The translations under genes were made by a program, and so were the position numbers. Below are positions 32,992-41,968 of a stretch of DNA of 47,451 bases, piece after piece (the stretch's first letter is position 1; each line of letters opens with the position of its first letter). Origin of the DNA: Spirosoma agri (lineage in GTDB: Bacteria; Bacteroidota; Bacteroidia; Cytophagales; Spirosomataceae); assembly GCF_010747415.1 (NCBI RefSeq), contig NZ_JAAGNZ010000010.1, forward strand, positions 1 to 47,451, read 5' to 3'. The notes under the pieces are model-generated. The model was not told the origin of the DNA. It worked only from the letters and a program-made list of their open reading frames with translations, and made no database searches.

Positions 32992-33777
32992 GTGGATTGG
33001 ATTTACGCGTTACCAAACTGGTTCTTCTTTATTTTTTGCTGCGGGGCAACCCTTCTGTTTTCGATGGTTGGTCTGGTGCTGCTCCGTCCGTGGGTCAGGG
33101 CGCACGTAAGTGACTCGGCAGAGCACAATGATCTGGTCAGCTATTTCCTGGGCTCTTCCGGCGTTGTTTATGGCATACTGCTTGGCCTGGTGGCGGCTGG
33201 CGTGTGGAGCAATTTTCAGGCGTTGTCGGCTCAGGTAGACGGTGAAGCGACGATTACGGCTGCGCTGTATCAGGACATGGCTACGTACCCACAACCCTAC
33301 CGCCACCTGTATCAGCAAGAGTTGAAGGCCTACGTGCGGTCGGTTATTTACCAGGACTGGCCCGCTCATAACCGGGGCGAAGTGCCGCAGGAAAGCAGTA
33401 AAATTCTTCGCTCGTTCAAAAACAACCTCTTTGATTTTGTGCCCCCCACGCCCCGACTACGGGTTGTTCATGAGCAGGCCATCAATCAGCTTAATGAACT
33501 GCTGATTGCCCACCGCTTACGGTTACGGGGCGATCAGGCCAATCTGCCCGAACTGCTATGGTGGGTCATCATTCTGGGAGCGTTAATCAACGTAGCCATC
33601 TCCTGGTTTTTTGTGGCGAAGGATATCACGCATCAGGTGGCCTTAACCGCGTTGATTGCCTTGCTCCTGGGATCACTTTTATTCCTGACAGCCGCTATGG
33701 ACAATCCGTTCCGGGGCGGCTTCAGCGTGGATGCCAGCGCCTTCGAATCCGTACTTTACGAAATGGTCAATTACTAA
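32992..33777 (+). CDS. DUF4239 (bestrophin-like) membrane protein, copy 2
   Basis: A 261-residue protein from a GTG start. It has the same four-helix plan as the gene at 29922: WFFFIFCCGATLLFSMVGLV, SGVVYGILLGLVAAGVWSNF, then the C-terminal WWVIILGALINVAISWFFVA and ALIALLLGSLLFLTAAMDNP. The signature VYGILLGLVAAGVWSNFQAL and the ending MDNPFRGGFSVDASAFESVL align with copy 1, but overall they are diverged paralogues. The start could be a little upstream; no better ATG is available. The function is unknown, possibly an ion conductance linked to the neighbouring transporters. Confidence 0.85.
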   Translation: MDWIYALPNWFFFIFCCGATLLFSMVGLVLLRPWVRAHVSDSAEHNDLVSYFLGSSGVVYGILLGLVAAGVWSNFQALSAQVDGEATITAALYQDMATYPQPYRHLYQQELKAYVRSVIYQDWPAHNRGEVPQESSKILRSFKNNLFDFVPPTPRLRVVHEQAINQLNELLIAHRLRLRGDQANLPELLWWVIILGALINVAISWFFVAKDITHQVALTALIALLLGSLLFLTAAMDNPFRGGFSVDASAFESVLYEMVNY

Positions 33778-33864
33778 CCGCTGGCAGGCTGATTGACATA
33801 GCATTGCCAGCAGTCAATCAATCACATACAATACCCAAATCACAACCGTTCAAACGATACAACC

Positions 33865-34857
33865 ATGACGACACATCGACTTCATTTACCTTTACTCAGT
33901 CTTCTTTTACTGGCCATTACGCTAAGCGGCTGCCTATCCAATCGCCAGGCTAGCTCGACCCTAAATCGGGTAGCCAGCGACAATTGCAACATCGACTCCA
34001 GCGGCACGTCGGGTTACGTGTTTCACCCGATCAATCTGGTGCCTGGCTCACCGGATGATTTGTTGCTTCGGCAACGCTTTGGTGAACGCGGTCTTCGCAT
34101 GGCACAGGCCGTGGGGCTTACGCACTTGCTGGTGCAAATGACTCAGCTGGAGCAGCAAAACCCCGATCAGCCGCCCTCCAATCAGTACCTCGCGATACGG
34201 CAGAAACTAACCGACCAGCTTCAACTCGCTAACTTCGACATAGCTACCGCAGCGGCCCTGGTCGATTGTGACAGCAAGCGCGCTACGCTAACGGCCACCC
34301 TGCTCACCCGCCGGGAAAACAGCCGGGAAAAGCGCATGACCATCAGTGCTATCACCATCGGTGCTGTGGCCATCATCGGTGCCAGCCTGCTAAATTTGCA
34401 CGAACAGCACCAGACCGCCGACTGGCTTCACATTGCGGGGGGTGTGGGCGAAGGTGGACTGGGTGTGCTGGCGTTACGACAGAAACCACCCCATGCGGAA
34501 TACCGCCATCCACGTAATCCACTGCGCGACATCTGGAACAAATCCAAAACATCAACCGATTTTCCGCCCCTGGTCTGGTACTACCTCAACAAGCCAAAAT
34601 CAGGCAACAGTCCCTCATTGGTCGATGCCCTGCGCAGCCGTTGGGAACTGCTGGTGGCGCTGGACGAAAAAGCGGGTCGCCCGCGTAAACACACACGTCG
34701 GGAAGTGGCTTATTTTAGCGATGGAGACACCTACACCGCTGAAGAACTGACCGTTCGGGCGGCTATGCTCGGGCAGCTGGAAACCGAACTCCGGCTTATG
34801 AACAATGACCTCACCATTCTGCTCAACGAAATCGTCCGGCCGATTACGAAGCGGTAA
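33865..34857 (+). CDS. Lipoprotein with internal membrane-like segment, unknown function
   Basis: A 330-residue protein with a lipobox signal (LLSLLLLAITLSGC, Cys at about 23). The mature region is largely helical (MAQAVGLTHLLVQMTQLEQQ). It has a hydrophobic segment (MTISAITIGAVAIIGASLL) and a Gly-rich stretch (AGGVGEGGLGVLALRQK) near the middle, then a C-terminal half with regular charge (LRSRWELLVALDEKAGRPRK, then YFSDGDTYTAEELTVRAAML). The hydrophobic and Gly-rich segments resemble the membrane-inserting part of some envelope proteins. No family known to me. It follows the second DUF4239 gene by 87 bp. Confidence 0.7.
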   Translation: MTTHRLHLPLLSLLLLAITLSGCLSNRQASSTLNRVASDNCNIDSSGTSGYVFHPINLVPGSPDDLLLRQRFGERGLRMAQAVGLTHLLVQMTQLEQQNPDQPPSNQYLAIRQKLTDQLQLANFDIATAAALVDCDSKRATLTATLLTRRENSREKRMTISAITIGAVAIIGASLLNLHEQHQTADWLHIAGGVGEGGLGVLALRQKPPHAEYRHPRNPLRDIWNKSKTSTDFPPLVWYYLNKPKSGNSPSLVDALRSRWELLVALDEKAGRPRKHTRREVAYFSDGDTYTAEELTVRAAMLGQLETELRLMNNDLTILLNEIVRPITKR

Positions 34858-34985
34858 AACGACTGGGTAGTCAGACCAGCAAGTGGCCCCATCACCGGAT
34901 CAATTCCGACGTAAACCGATCTGCATCCGAACGAGGTCTCGTTGGTTTCTTACTCATTGTCAATGACTTATTGACCAGATTAAAA

Positions 34986-35993
34986 TTAACCCTCGTAATC
35001 CGGAGCGATCGGTGATCGTCGGAATTCATTCGGTGTCACGCCCACGTAGTTTTTGAAAAACTGGCTGAAGTTAGGCTGATCGGCAAAGCCGATGATCTGA
35101 CTGATTTCCTGCAACGTCCAGCTGGTTTGAATTAACAGTGCCTTACTTTCTTCAACCAGCCGGTTTTTGATGAGCGTACTGATCGGCTGTCCAGTATGCT
35201 TTTTTACCAACCCATTCAGGTAACTGGCATTAAGGTTCAGTTGCTGCGCATACTGCTGAGCCGTCCGCATCCTGATGGGCCTGTCGAGGTTGGCCAGGTT
35301 GGTTTCTTTTTCGAGCAACTCGAAGAAATCGTGCACGTGCCGGTATTCATTGGTAATCGCGCCGGTCGGTGCATACTCAGTACCTTTCAGACTTTCCACC
35401 AGGATGAGCTGAACGTAGGCTTGCATGGCTTCTTCGGCCAGTTCTCCGCCCGAAGCCGCTTCGGCTTTCATCTGGGTGAGCAGGCCGTGAATCATACGGG
35501 TCGATTGCTCCGACAGGCGCAGTATTTTTTTCTCGGTGAAAAATTTATAACGGTCAATGACCAGCTTCAGGGAAGGGTGCTGATCCAGATACCGCTTCTT
35601 GAACATGCAGAAAACACCCCCGCCCACTTCAGGGGTCGTGTTGCGCCAACACACGATCTCGTTGGGGTGTAAGAACAGAATGGTTCGCTCGTCGATGTAA
35701 TAGTTGTTCTTACCCATCGTCTTGAAACCCGTGCCGCTGGTCATCAGCATGATCTTGTAAAAATCCCGCCGGTTCGGCGACAGGTAATTATCACAGCCAC
35801 TTTTCTCGCGATCAACAACCTTGATGTTCCAGTCCTCATAATAGAGCCGGCTCACGGGCGTTGTGCCAGGCGCCAGCAGAGAGGGAACATCATACACCAT
35901 CGTGATGGGTTGTGCATCGCCGGTCCGCCGTAGTCGGGTTGCCGCATCACCGGCATTCTGTGGTCCGGCATTCCGGGGCGGTTGTGTTTTCAT
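34986..35993 (-). CDS. AraC-family transcriptional regulator
   Basis: A 335-residue protein. The N-terminal 200 residues form the cupin-like sensing part (YEDWNIKVVDREKSGC, ILFLHPNEIVCWRNTTPEVG). The C-terminal 100 residues hold the two helix-turn-helix motifs (QYAQQLNLNASYLNGLVKKH; LQEISQIIGFADQPNFSQFF), ending in GVTPNEFRR. It is divergent from the alcohol dehydrogenase gene across a 277-bp region, the usual layout for a local regulator. It probably controls the adh-pao cluster in response to an aldehyde, alcohol or aromatic. The effector is not known. Confidence 0.9.
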   Translation of the reverse strand: MKTQPPRNAGPQNAGDAATRLRRTGDAQPITMVYDVPSLLAPGTTPVSRLYYEDWNIKVVDREKSGCDNYLSPNRRDFYKIMLMTSGTGFKTMGKNNYYIDERTILFLHPNEIVCWRNTTPEVGGGVFCMFKKRYLDQHPSLKLVIDRYKFFTEKKILRLSEQSTRMIHGLLTQMKAEAASGGELAEEAMQAYVQLILVESLKGTEYAPTGAITNEYRHVHDFFELLEKETNLANLDRPIRMRTAQQYAQQLNLNASYLNGLVKKHTGQPISTLIKNRLVEESKALLIQTSWTLQEISQIIGFADQPNFSQFFKNYVGVTPNEFRRSPIAPDYEG

Positions 35994-36203
35994 AATTTTT
36001 ACAACTTTTTTACGTATACAAAGTTTATCTGTCTAGTCAACGAACATCTCTTTCGAACGTTCTAATGTACTGTCTTTCAGAACAAAGTTAAAGAATTAAG
36101 ACGTAATTGTCTGACTGGCATCCGAAATGATTGGTAAACAAAGAAATGCGTTATTCATAAAAAAAGCTGCGGTTTTGCTATAGAATCCGCCGTGGCTTAC
36201 GGC

Positions 36204-36211
36204 TAACTTTG
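36204..36211 (+). promoter_or_regulatory. Candidate -7 box of the adh-pao cluster
   Basis: TAACTTTG matches TAnnTTTG and lies 59 bp upstream of the alcohol dehydrogenase start. A TTTTG at 36173-36177 is further upstream than the usual 17-23 bp spacing, so the -33 element is uncertain. The region is shared with the divergent AraC gene, whose own near-consensus box (complement AAACTTTG) lies at 36019-36026. Confidence 0.45.
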
Positions 36212-36270
36212 TCGATTGAATCGGTATCATACTCAGTTCGTTACTTGACGTTTATAAAAACAAGATTAGC

Positions 36271-37314
36271 ATGATCGCAACAAAAGGGTATGCAGCCCAA
36301 ACCAAAGAATCAGATTTAGCTCCCTGGAATTTTCAGCGTCGTGAGCTTGGTCCCCACGATGTACAATTTGACATTCAGTACTGTGGCGTTTGCCATTCGG
36401 ACCTTCACCAGATCAAAGACGAGTGGGGCGGTAGCATCTTCCCAATGGTGCCCGGCCACGAAATTGTCGGTAAAGTCGTTGCCGTTGGTACGAACGTGAC
36501 CAACTTTAAAGTGGGCGATCTGGCGGGCACCGGCTGCCTGGTCGATTCCTGCCGCACCTGTGAGTCCTGCCAGCAGGGGTTGGAGCAGTACTGCCTGAAC
36601 GGTAACAGCCAGACCTACAACGGGCTGGAACAGGACAAGAAGACACCTACGTATGGTGGCTATTCCAACACCATCGTCGTCAGCGAAAATTTCGTGCTCC
36701 ACATACCCCAGAACCTGGATCTGGCGGCCACGGCACCCCTACTTTGCGCTGGCATTACCACGTATTCACCCCTTCGCCACTGGAAAGTAGGACCGGGTCA
36801 TAAACTAGCCGTACTTGGACTAGGTGGTCTGGGTCATATGGGTGTGAAATTCGGTGTCGCTTTGGGCGCTGAAGTTACCGTTCTGAGCACGTCGCCGAAG
36901 AAAGAGGCCGATGCCAAAAAGCTGGGTGCTCACCATTTCGTGGTAACGAGTGATGCGGCTCAGTTCGAAGCGGCAAAAGGACAATTTGACTTCATCCTCG
37001 ACACGGTATCGGCGGAGCATGATTATATGGCGTACATGTCACTGCTGAAAGTTGATGGCGTGCATATTTGTGTGGGTGCGCCCCCAACCCCGTCGGCTGT
37101 ACACGCGTTTGGCCTCATTATCGGTCGGAAAAGTATTGCCGGATCAAGCATTGGCGGCCTTGCCGAAACCCAGGAAATGCTGGACTTCTGCGCGGAGCAC
37201 GACATTGTTTCCGACATCGAGATGATCGACATCAAAGACATCCACCAGGCCTACGATCGCATGGTCAAAGGAGATGTTCGTTATCGGTTTGTCATCGATA
37301 TGGCTACCTTATAG
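36271..37314 (+). CDS. Zinc-dependent alcohol dehydrogenase (cinnamyl-alcohol-dehydrogenase type)
   Basis: A 347-residue medium-chain dehydrogenase, probably NADPH-dependent like E. coli YahK. The catalytic zinc ligands are Cys38 (YCGVCHSD), His63/Glu64 (PGHEIVGKV) and Cys159 (PLLCAGITTYSP). The structural zinc site Cys94, Cys97, Cys100 and Cys108 is complete. The Rossmann nucleotide motif is GLGGLG at about 183-188. It interconverts alcohols and aldehydes in the cytoplasm. It is the first gene of the cluster and is followed after 88 bp by the paoA-like gene, so the product aldehyde may be handed to the PaoABC-like enzyme. Confidence 0.95.
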   Translation: MIATKGYAAQTKESDLAPWNFQRRELGPHDVQFDIQYCGVCHSDLHQIKDEWGGSIFPMVPGHEIVGKVVAVGTNVTNFKVGDLAGTGCLVDSCRTCESCQQGLEQYCLNGNSQTYNGLEQDKKTPTYGGYSNTIVVSENFVLHIPQNLDLAATAPLLCAGITTYSPLRHWKVGPGHKLAVLGLGGLGHMGVKFGVALGAEVTVLSTSPKKEADAKKLGAHHFVVTSDAAQFEAAKGQFDFILDTVSAEHDYMAYMSLLKVDGVHICVGAPPTPSAVHAFGLIIGRKSIAGSSIGGLAETQEMLDFCAEHDIVSDIEMIDIKDIHQAYDRMVKGDVRYRFVIDMATL

Positions 37315-37402
37315 ACCGACCACCGTAACCGGTTTCCCTTGGCACGGAGCGACAATCCGTGCGTAGCGAGCGTGGTTTTACCAACATCAATACTTCTGTT
37401 CT

Positions 37403-38062
37403 ATGGCTGAAAATGAAACGAATGGGAACGAGTTAGACAGCTCAAATTCCTCCCGACGGATTTTCTTGAAACAATCCTCCGCGCTGGCGGCTTTGGCCAT
37501 GACCCCGCCAGCCGCTGTGACCGCCATCGATAAAGGATTGGATGAAAAAGTGGCCGCTGCCTTCGAGCAGATGCCGCTGCAACTAACCATCAATGGGAAA
37601 GCCCGGCAGCTCAGCATTGAACCGCGTGTGACGCTGCTCGATCTGCTGCGCGAACAACTCCACCTGACCGGGACCAAGAAAGGCTGTGACCACGGCCAGT
37701 GCGGAGCCTGTACGGTACACGTTGACGGGCAGCGGGTGAACTCGTGCCTGACGCTGGCGATGACCACTGAAGGATGCGCCGTGACGACCATTGAAGGACT
37801 GGCGGAGGGCGGGGAGTCGGGTGATGCCGCTACTGCCCGACTTCACCCCATGCAGGAAGCGTTCATCAAACACGATGGCTTCCAGTGCGGCTACTGCACA
37901 CCGGGCCAGATCATGTCGGCGGTGGCTTGCATTCGCGAAGGCCACGCGAACAGCCCCGATGAAATCCGCGAATACATGAGTGGAAACATTTGCCGATGCG
38001 GAGCCTATGCTAATATTGTCGATGCGATTATGGACGTAAAACAGGGAGGAGCCAAGGTATGA
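37403..38062 (+). CDS. paoA: Aldehyde oxidoreductase [2Fe-2S] subunit, PaoA-like, Tat-exported
   Basis: A 219-residue iron-sulfur subunit of a molybdenum hydroxylase. A twin-arginine signal (SSRRIFLKQSSALAALAM; Arg18-Arg19) means the enzyme is likely exported folded to the periplasm. The plant-type cluster ligands are Cys95, Cys100, Cys103 and Cys115 (CDHGQCGACTVHVDG...C). The second cluster ligands are Cys162, Cys165, Cys197 and Cys199 (QCGYCTPGQ...NICRCG). It overlaps the next gene by 4 bases (ATGA), so the subunits are translated together. In the PaoABC family the enzyme oxidises aromatic and aliphatic aldehydes. Confidence 0.92.
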   Translation: MAENETNGNELDSSNSSRRIFLKQSSALAALAMTPPAAVTAIDKGLDEKVAAAFEQMPLQLTINGKARQLSIEPRVTLLDLLREQLHLTGTKKGCDHGQCGACTVHVDGQRVNSCLTLAMTTEGCAVTTIEGLAEGGESGDAATARLHPMQEAFIKHDGFQCGYCTPGQIMSAVACIREGHANSPDEIREYMSGNICRCGAYANIVDAIMDVKQGGAKV

Positions 38063-39078
38063 ACCCATTTCAGTTTACGCGGGTTACGACCCCCAAAGCC
38101 GCTATTTCGGCCATTACGAAAGAGAGTGGCACCTACTTTCTGGCGGGCGGCACCAATCTGATCGACCTGATGAAGCGTGAGGTCGTCGTTCCGGAACGCC
38201 TGATCGACATCACTAAATTACCCCTGGCGACGATCGAAAAAACGGCGACGGGCCTGCGGATCGGGGCGATGGCGAAGAACTCAGCCGTTGCGGATCATGA
38301 GCTGGTAAAGAAACACTTTCCGCTGTTGTCGCAGGCGCTGAACGCGGGAGCCTCAGCCCAACTTCGGAACATGGCTACGGTGGGTGGGAATATGATGCAG
38401 CGTACCCGCTGTGCGTATTTCTACGACAATTCGATGCCCTGTAATAAGCGTAGCCCCGTGCAGGCAGGACCCGACAAAGGACAGGCTAACGGGCCGTCAG
38501 GATGCGGAGCCATCGGTGGGGTCAATCGAATGCATGCCATTTTTGGTAGTTCCAGCAAGTGTATTGCCGTTCACCCCAGCGATATGTGCATTGCTCTGGT
38601 GGCTTTAGATGCCACGGTAAATGTATCAGGTCCGAAAGGAGATCGCCAGATTCCGTTCAGCGAGTTTCACCGCCTGCCTGGTGATATGCCACAGAAAGAT
38701 AATACGTTGTTGCCGGGCGAACTGATCCTATCCGTTGATCTGCCAACCAACACGTTTGCCGACCATTCGCACTACCTGAAAGTCCGCGACCGGGCCTCGT
38801 ATGCGTTCGCGCTAATATCGGTGGGTGTGGGCATAGCGATGAAGGGTGATACCATTCAGGACATCCGGCTGGCCATGGGCGGAGTAGCGCATAAACCTTG
38901 GCGACTGATCGAGGCCGAGCAGTTTCTTAGAGGCAAACCAGCCACTGATGCCAACTTCAACCAGGCCGCTACCTTGGCCATGAAGGATGCGAAAGGCTAC
39001 GGCGAAAACGATTTTAAACTGACGCTGGCTCCCAACTCGCTTATCGAAGCCCTGAAAACCGCCACAAAAACCGCCTGA
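38059..39078 (+). CDS. paoB: Aldehyde oxidoreductase FAD and [4Fe-4S] subunit, PaoB-like
   Basis: A 339-residue FAD-binding subunit. YFLAGGTNLIDLMKREVV (about 26-43) and NMATVGGNMMQRTRC are the FAD-domain signatures. The inserted loop carries four cysteines (Cys118, Cys128, Cys149 and Cys168) with the CNKRSPVQAG and SGCGAIGG pattern that in PaoB/YagS binds an extra [4Fe-4S] cluster. This is the feature that distinguishes the PaoABC type from simple xanthine dehydrogenases. It starts inside the stop of paoA (ATGA) and the paoC-like gene begins 2 bases after its stop, a tight three-gene operon. Confidence 0.92.
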   Translation: MNPFQFTRVTTPKAAISAITKESGTYFLAGGTNLIDLMKREVVVPERLIDITKLPLATIEKTATGLRIGAMAKNSAVADHELVKKHFPLLSQALNAGASAQLRNMATVGGNMMQRTRCAYFYDNSMPCNKRSPVQAGPDKGQANGPSGCGAIGGVNRMHAIFGSSSKCIAVHPSDMCIALVALDATVNVSGPKGDRQIPFSEFHRLPGDMPQKDNTLLPGELILSVDLPTNTFADHSHYLKVRDRASYAFALISVGVGIAMKGDTIQDIRLAMGGVAHKPWRLIEAEQFLRGKPATDANFNQAATLAMKDAKGYGENDFKLTLAPNSLIEALKTATKTA

Positions 39079-39080
39079 TC

Positions 39081-41318
39081 ATGACCAAAGACATCAAGAA
39101 CCCGCCTATCGATCGGATCGACGGACGACTGAAAGTGACCGGCGGGGCTAACTACTTCGCTGATTTTGAGTTGCCCAACACAGCCTATTGTGTTCTTGTC
39201 GGCAGCGAAATCGCCAAAGGGAGCATCACCAGTCTGGACACCAAAAAAGCGCAGGGCGCACCGGGCGTGCTGGGCGTATTCACTCACCAGAACATGCCAC
39301 CCATTCCGGGCCTGGACGCTCCCGTGGGTGGTGAAGCCGATGGACCGGCACCCAAGCAGAAGACCGAAGAAACCTACCGCATCCTGAGTAGCCCGAAAAT
39401 TCTCTTCGATGGGCAGCCTATCGCCATTGTGGTGGCTGATACCTTCGAGCGAGCCACCTACGCGGCTTCGCTCGTCAAAGCAACTTATACCAAGCAGGCC
39501 GCTCGTACCGATCTGCACAAACACGTTGCCGAGGGTATTGCCCCAAAAGGGGCCGAGGGGGGTAATTATTTACGTGGCAAAGCCGATGCCTACCAATCCG
39601 CGCCGGTTACGCTGGAGGCCAACTACACCATTCCCATTGAGGTGCATAACCCGATGGAACTGCACGGTATTCTGGCCCACTGGACTGGTCCGGCCAACTT
39701 GATGATCTACGCCAAAACGCAGGGGGTAAATGCCACCCAGCAGGCGATGGCCGAAGCCTTCAAGATCGATCCGAAGAACATTCACGTACACACCGAGTTC
39801 ATGGGTGGTGGCTTCGGCATGGGCCTCCGGACCTGGCCGCAGGAAACGGCGGTCGTGGCGATTGCCAAGAAAATTGGTCGTCCCCTGAAACTGGTCATGA
39901 ACCGGAGTCAGATGTTTACGCTGGTGGGTCACCGGCCCACTACGGTGCAGACGATCAACATGGGAGCTGACCAGGACGGCAAGCTGGTCGGTCTGGCCCA
40001 CGCGGCTACCGCTGAAACAGCCAGTTACGAAGATTTTACAGAAGCTACGGTCAACATGACCAAGTTCATGTACGCCTGCCCGAACGTAAGCACCCGCTAC
40101 CGCATCGTGCGGCTCGACCGGAGCGTTCCCATCTGGATGCGGGGTCCCGGCGAAGCGACGGGCGCGTTTGCGCTGGAATCGGCGATGGACGAAATGGCTC
40201 ATAAACTGAACCTCGATCCCATTGAATTTCGGCTGCGCAACTACACCGAAACCGATCCGGAACATAACCGGCCGTATTCGAGCAAGCACCTCAAAGAAGC
40301 TTACCAGCGCGGAGCGGAAGCGATCGGCTGGAGCAATCGGAAGAATGAGCCGGGTAGTCAGCGCGACGGGAATTGGCTGGTTGGTTACGGCATGAGTACG
40401 GGCGTGTTCAGCGCCTTTCGCTGGGAAGCCAGTGCCCGCGTCCTGCTGAAAGCCGACGGATCATTGACGGTACAGAGCGCCGTGACTGACATTGGACCCG
40501 GCACCGGAACGGCCCTGACGATGGTCGCTCACAACGTGCTTGCGGTACCGGTATCGCGCATTAAGGTTGAGTACGGCGACACATCGTTGCCCAAAGCCCC
40601 TACTCAGGGTGGATCAGCCATTGTGTCGGCGGTGGGGTCGGCGGTGTTCGATGCGTGCACCAGTATCAAGCAGACGTTGATCGAACTGGCCACTAAAAAC
40701 GGAGGTCCGCTGACCGGTCGTCAGGCCGATGAATTGACGCTAACGGATGGCATGTTGTCGGTCGAAAAAGAGCCGGGTAAAAAGGTGTCCGTGAGCGAGT
40801 TGATGAAGGCCAATAACCTGACCGTGATCGATAAAACGAAAGAGTCGAAGGGCGGACCGGAACTGGGCAAGTATTCGATGTATTCGTTCTCGGTGCATTT
40901 CGTGCAGGTGCGGGTCAATCCGCTGACGGGTGTCGTGCGCGTTTCGAAAGCTGTCAGCGTAGCGGATTCGGGACGTATCGTGAGCCCCAAAACGGCTGCC
41001 AGTCAGATGATCGGTGGCGTAGCGGGTGGCATTGGCATGGCCCTGACCGAAGAGGCTACCATCGACCACCGGTTTGGCCGGTTTGTGAATAACAACCTGG
41101 CCGACTACCACGTAGCAGTCCACGCCGACGTGCCCGCTATCGAAACGATCATGATCGACAAGCCCGACCCAATCATCAACCCGATGGGTGCCAAAGGTAT
41201 GGGCGAAATTGCCCTGGTCGGTTTTGCGGGAGCCGTGGCCAACGCAGTGTTCAATGCTACCGGCCAGCGCGTCCGTGATCTGCCCATCACACCGGATAAA
41301 TTGCTGCGAAAAGCGTAA
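39081..41318 (+). CDS. paoC: Aldehyde oxidoreductase molybdenum-binding subunit, PaoC-like
   Basis: A 745-residue large subunit of the xanthine oxidase family. The N-terminal domain opens with PPIDRIDGRLKVTGGANYFA. GGGFGMGLRTWPQETAVVAI, RGPGEATGAFALESAMDEM and QGGSAIVSAVGSAVFDACTS contact the molybdopterin. The base catalyst is the glutamate in AKGMGEIALVGF (Glu709). The length is normal for PaoC/YagR. No dedicated XdhC/PaoD-type cofactor-insertion gene follows, so maturation must come from the host. The Tat signal is only on PaoA, consistent with hitchhiking export of the assembled trimer. Confidence 0.93.
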   Translation: MTKDIKNPPIDRIDGRLKVTGGANYFADFELPNTAYCVLVGSEIAKGSITSLDTKKAQGAPGVLGVFTHQNMPPIPGLDAPVGGEADGPAPKQKTEETYRILSSPKILFDGQPIAIVVADTFERATYAASLVKATYTKQAARTDLHKHVAEGIAPKGAEGGNYLRGKADAYQSAPVTLEANYTIPIEVHNPMELHGILAHWTGPANLMIYAKTQGVNATQQAMAEAFKIDPKNIHVHTEFMGGGFGMGLRTWPQETAVVAIAKKIGRPLKLVMNRSQMFTLVGHRPTTVQTINMGADQDGKLVGLAHAATAETASYEDFTEATVNMTKFMYACPNVSTRYRIVRLDRSVPIWMRGPGEATGAFALESAMDEMAHKLNLDPIEFRLRNYTETDPEHNRPYSSKHLKEAYQRGAEAIGWSNRKNEPGSQRDGNWLVGYGMSTGVFSAFRWEASARVLLKADGSLTVQSAVTDIGPGTGTALTMVAHNVLAVPVSRIKVEYGDTSLPKAPTQGGSAIVSAVGSAVFDACTSIKQTLIELATKNGGPLTGRQADELTLTDGMLSVEKEPGKKVSVSELMKANNLTVIDKTKESKGGPELGKYSMYSFSVHFVQVRVNPLTGVVRVSKAVSVADSGRIVSPKTAASQMIGGVAGGIGMALTEEATIDHRFGRFVNNNLADYHVAVHADVPAIETIMIDKPDPIINPMGAKGMGEIALVGFAGAVANAVFNATGQRVRDLPITPDKLLRKA

Positions 41319-41378
41319 CGGTGCTGCGGTCGGAAACCAGCGAGTATGGCGGGTTCCCGACCGCAGTATACTAACTCA

Positions 41379-41939
41379 ATGAATAACGATATTTTTCAGC
41401 GGATGCGGGCTAGTCAACCGCTTCGGAAAGAGGATGCTGAGTATGCCCGGTTTGCCGAAGTCGTTTCGCGCACTATCAGCTTGTGCGCAGCGATGAACGC
41501 GACCGCAACCGAGCTTGATCAGGTACGCGAAAAGCTAAGTGAGATCATCGGTACAAGGATCGACGAGTCAACCACGATTTTTCCGCCCTTTTACACCAAC
41601 TTCGGCCTGTTCATTAAGCTGGGCAAAAACGTGTTTATCAATCACGCCTGTTCTTTCCTGGACATTGGTGGCATCACGATTGAGGACGATGTTCAGATTG
41701 GGCCGCGAGTCAATCTGACGTCCGAAAATCATCCGTTAGACCCCGCCGATCGTAAAACAGTCCTTCTTCAACCGATTCTGATCAAACGAAATGCCTGGAT
41801 CGGGGCGGGAGCAACCATTTTGCCGGGCGTTACGGTTGGCGAAAACTCAATTGTAGCAGCGGGGGCGGTAGTAAGTCGGGACGTACCGCCCAATACAGTC
41901 GTTGCTGGAATTCCGGCGAAGGTGGTGAAGACAATCTGA
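41379..41939 (+). CDS. Left-handed beta-helix (maltose/NodL-type) acetyltransferase
   Basis: A 186-residue protein from the ATG at 41379 (MNNDIFQRMRASQPL); an upstream in-frame start would add 11 residues. Hexapeptide repeats begin around FGLFIKLGKNVFINHACSFL and continue through NAWIGAGATILPGVTVGENS and IVAAGAVVSRDVPPNTVVAG. The catalytic histidine is probably in LTSENHPLDP. These enzymes acetylate sugars or related acceptors using acetyl-CoA. It follows paoC by 60 bp on the same strand, and related clusters in Bacteroidota often carry one. Its link to aldehyde oxidation is not known. Confidence 0.88.
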   Translation: MNNDIFQRMRASQPLRKEDAEYARFAEVVSRTISLCAAMNATATELDQVREKLSEIIGTRIDESTTIFPPFYTNFGLFIKLGKNVFINHACSFLDIGGITIEDDVQIGPRVNLTSENHPLDPADRKTVLLQPILIKRNAWIGAGATILPGVTVGENSIVAAGAVVSRDVPPNTVVAGIPAKVVKTI

Positions 41940-41968
41940 CACCAAACCATCGTACAACGTTGATCATC

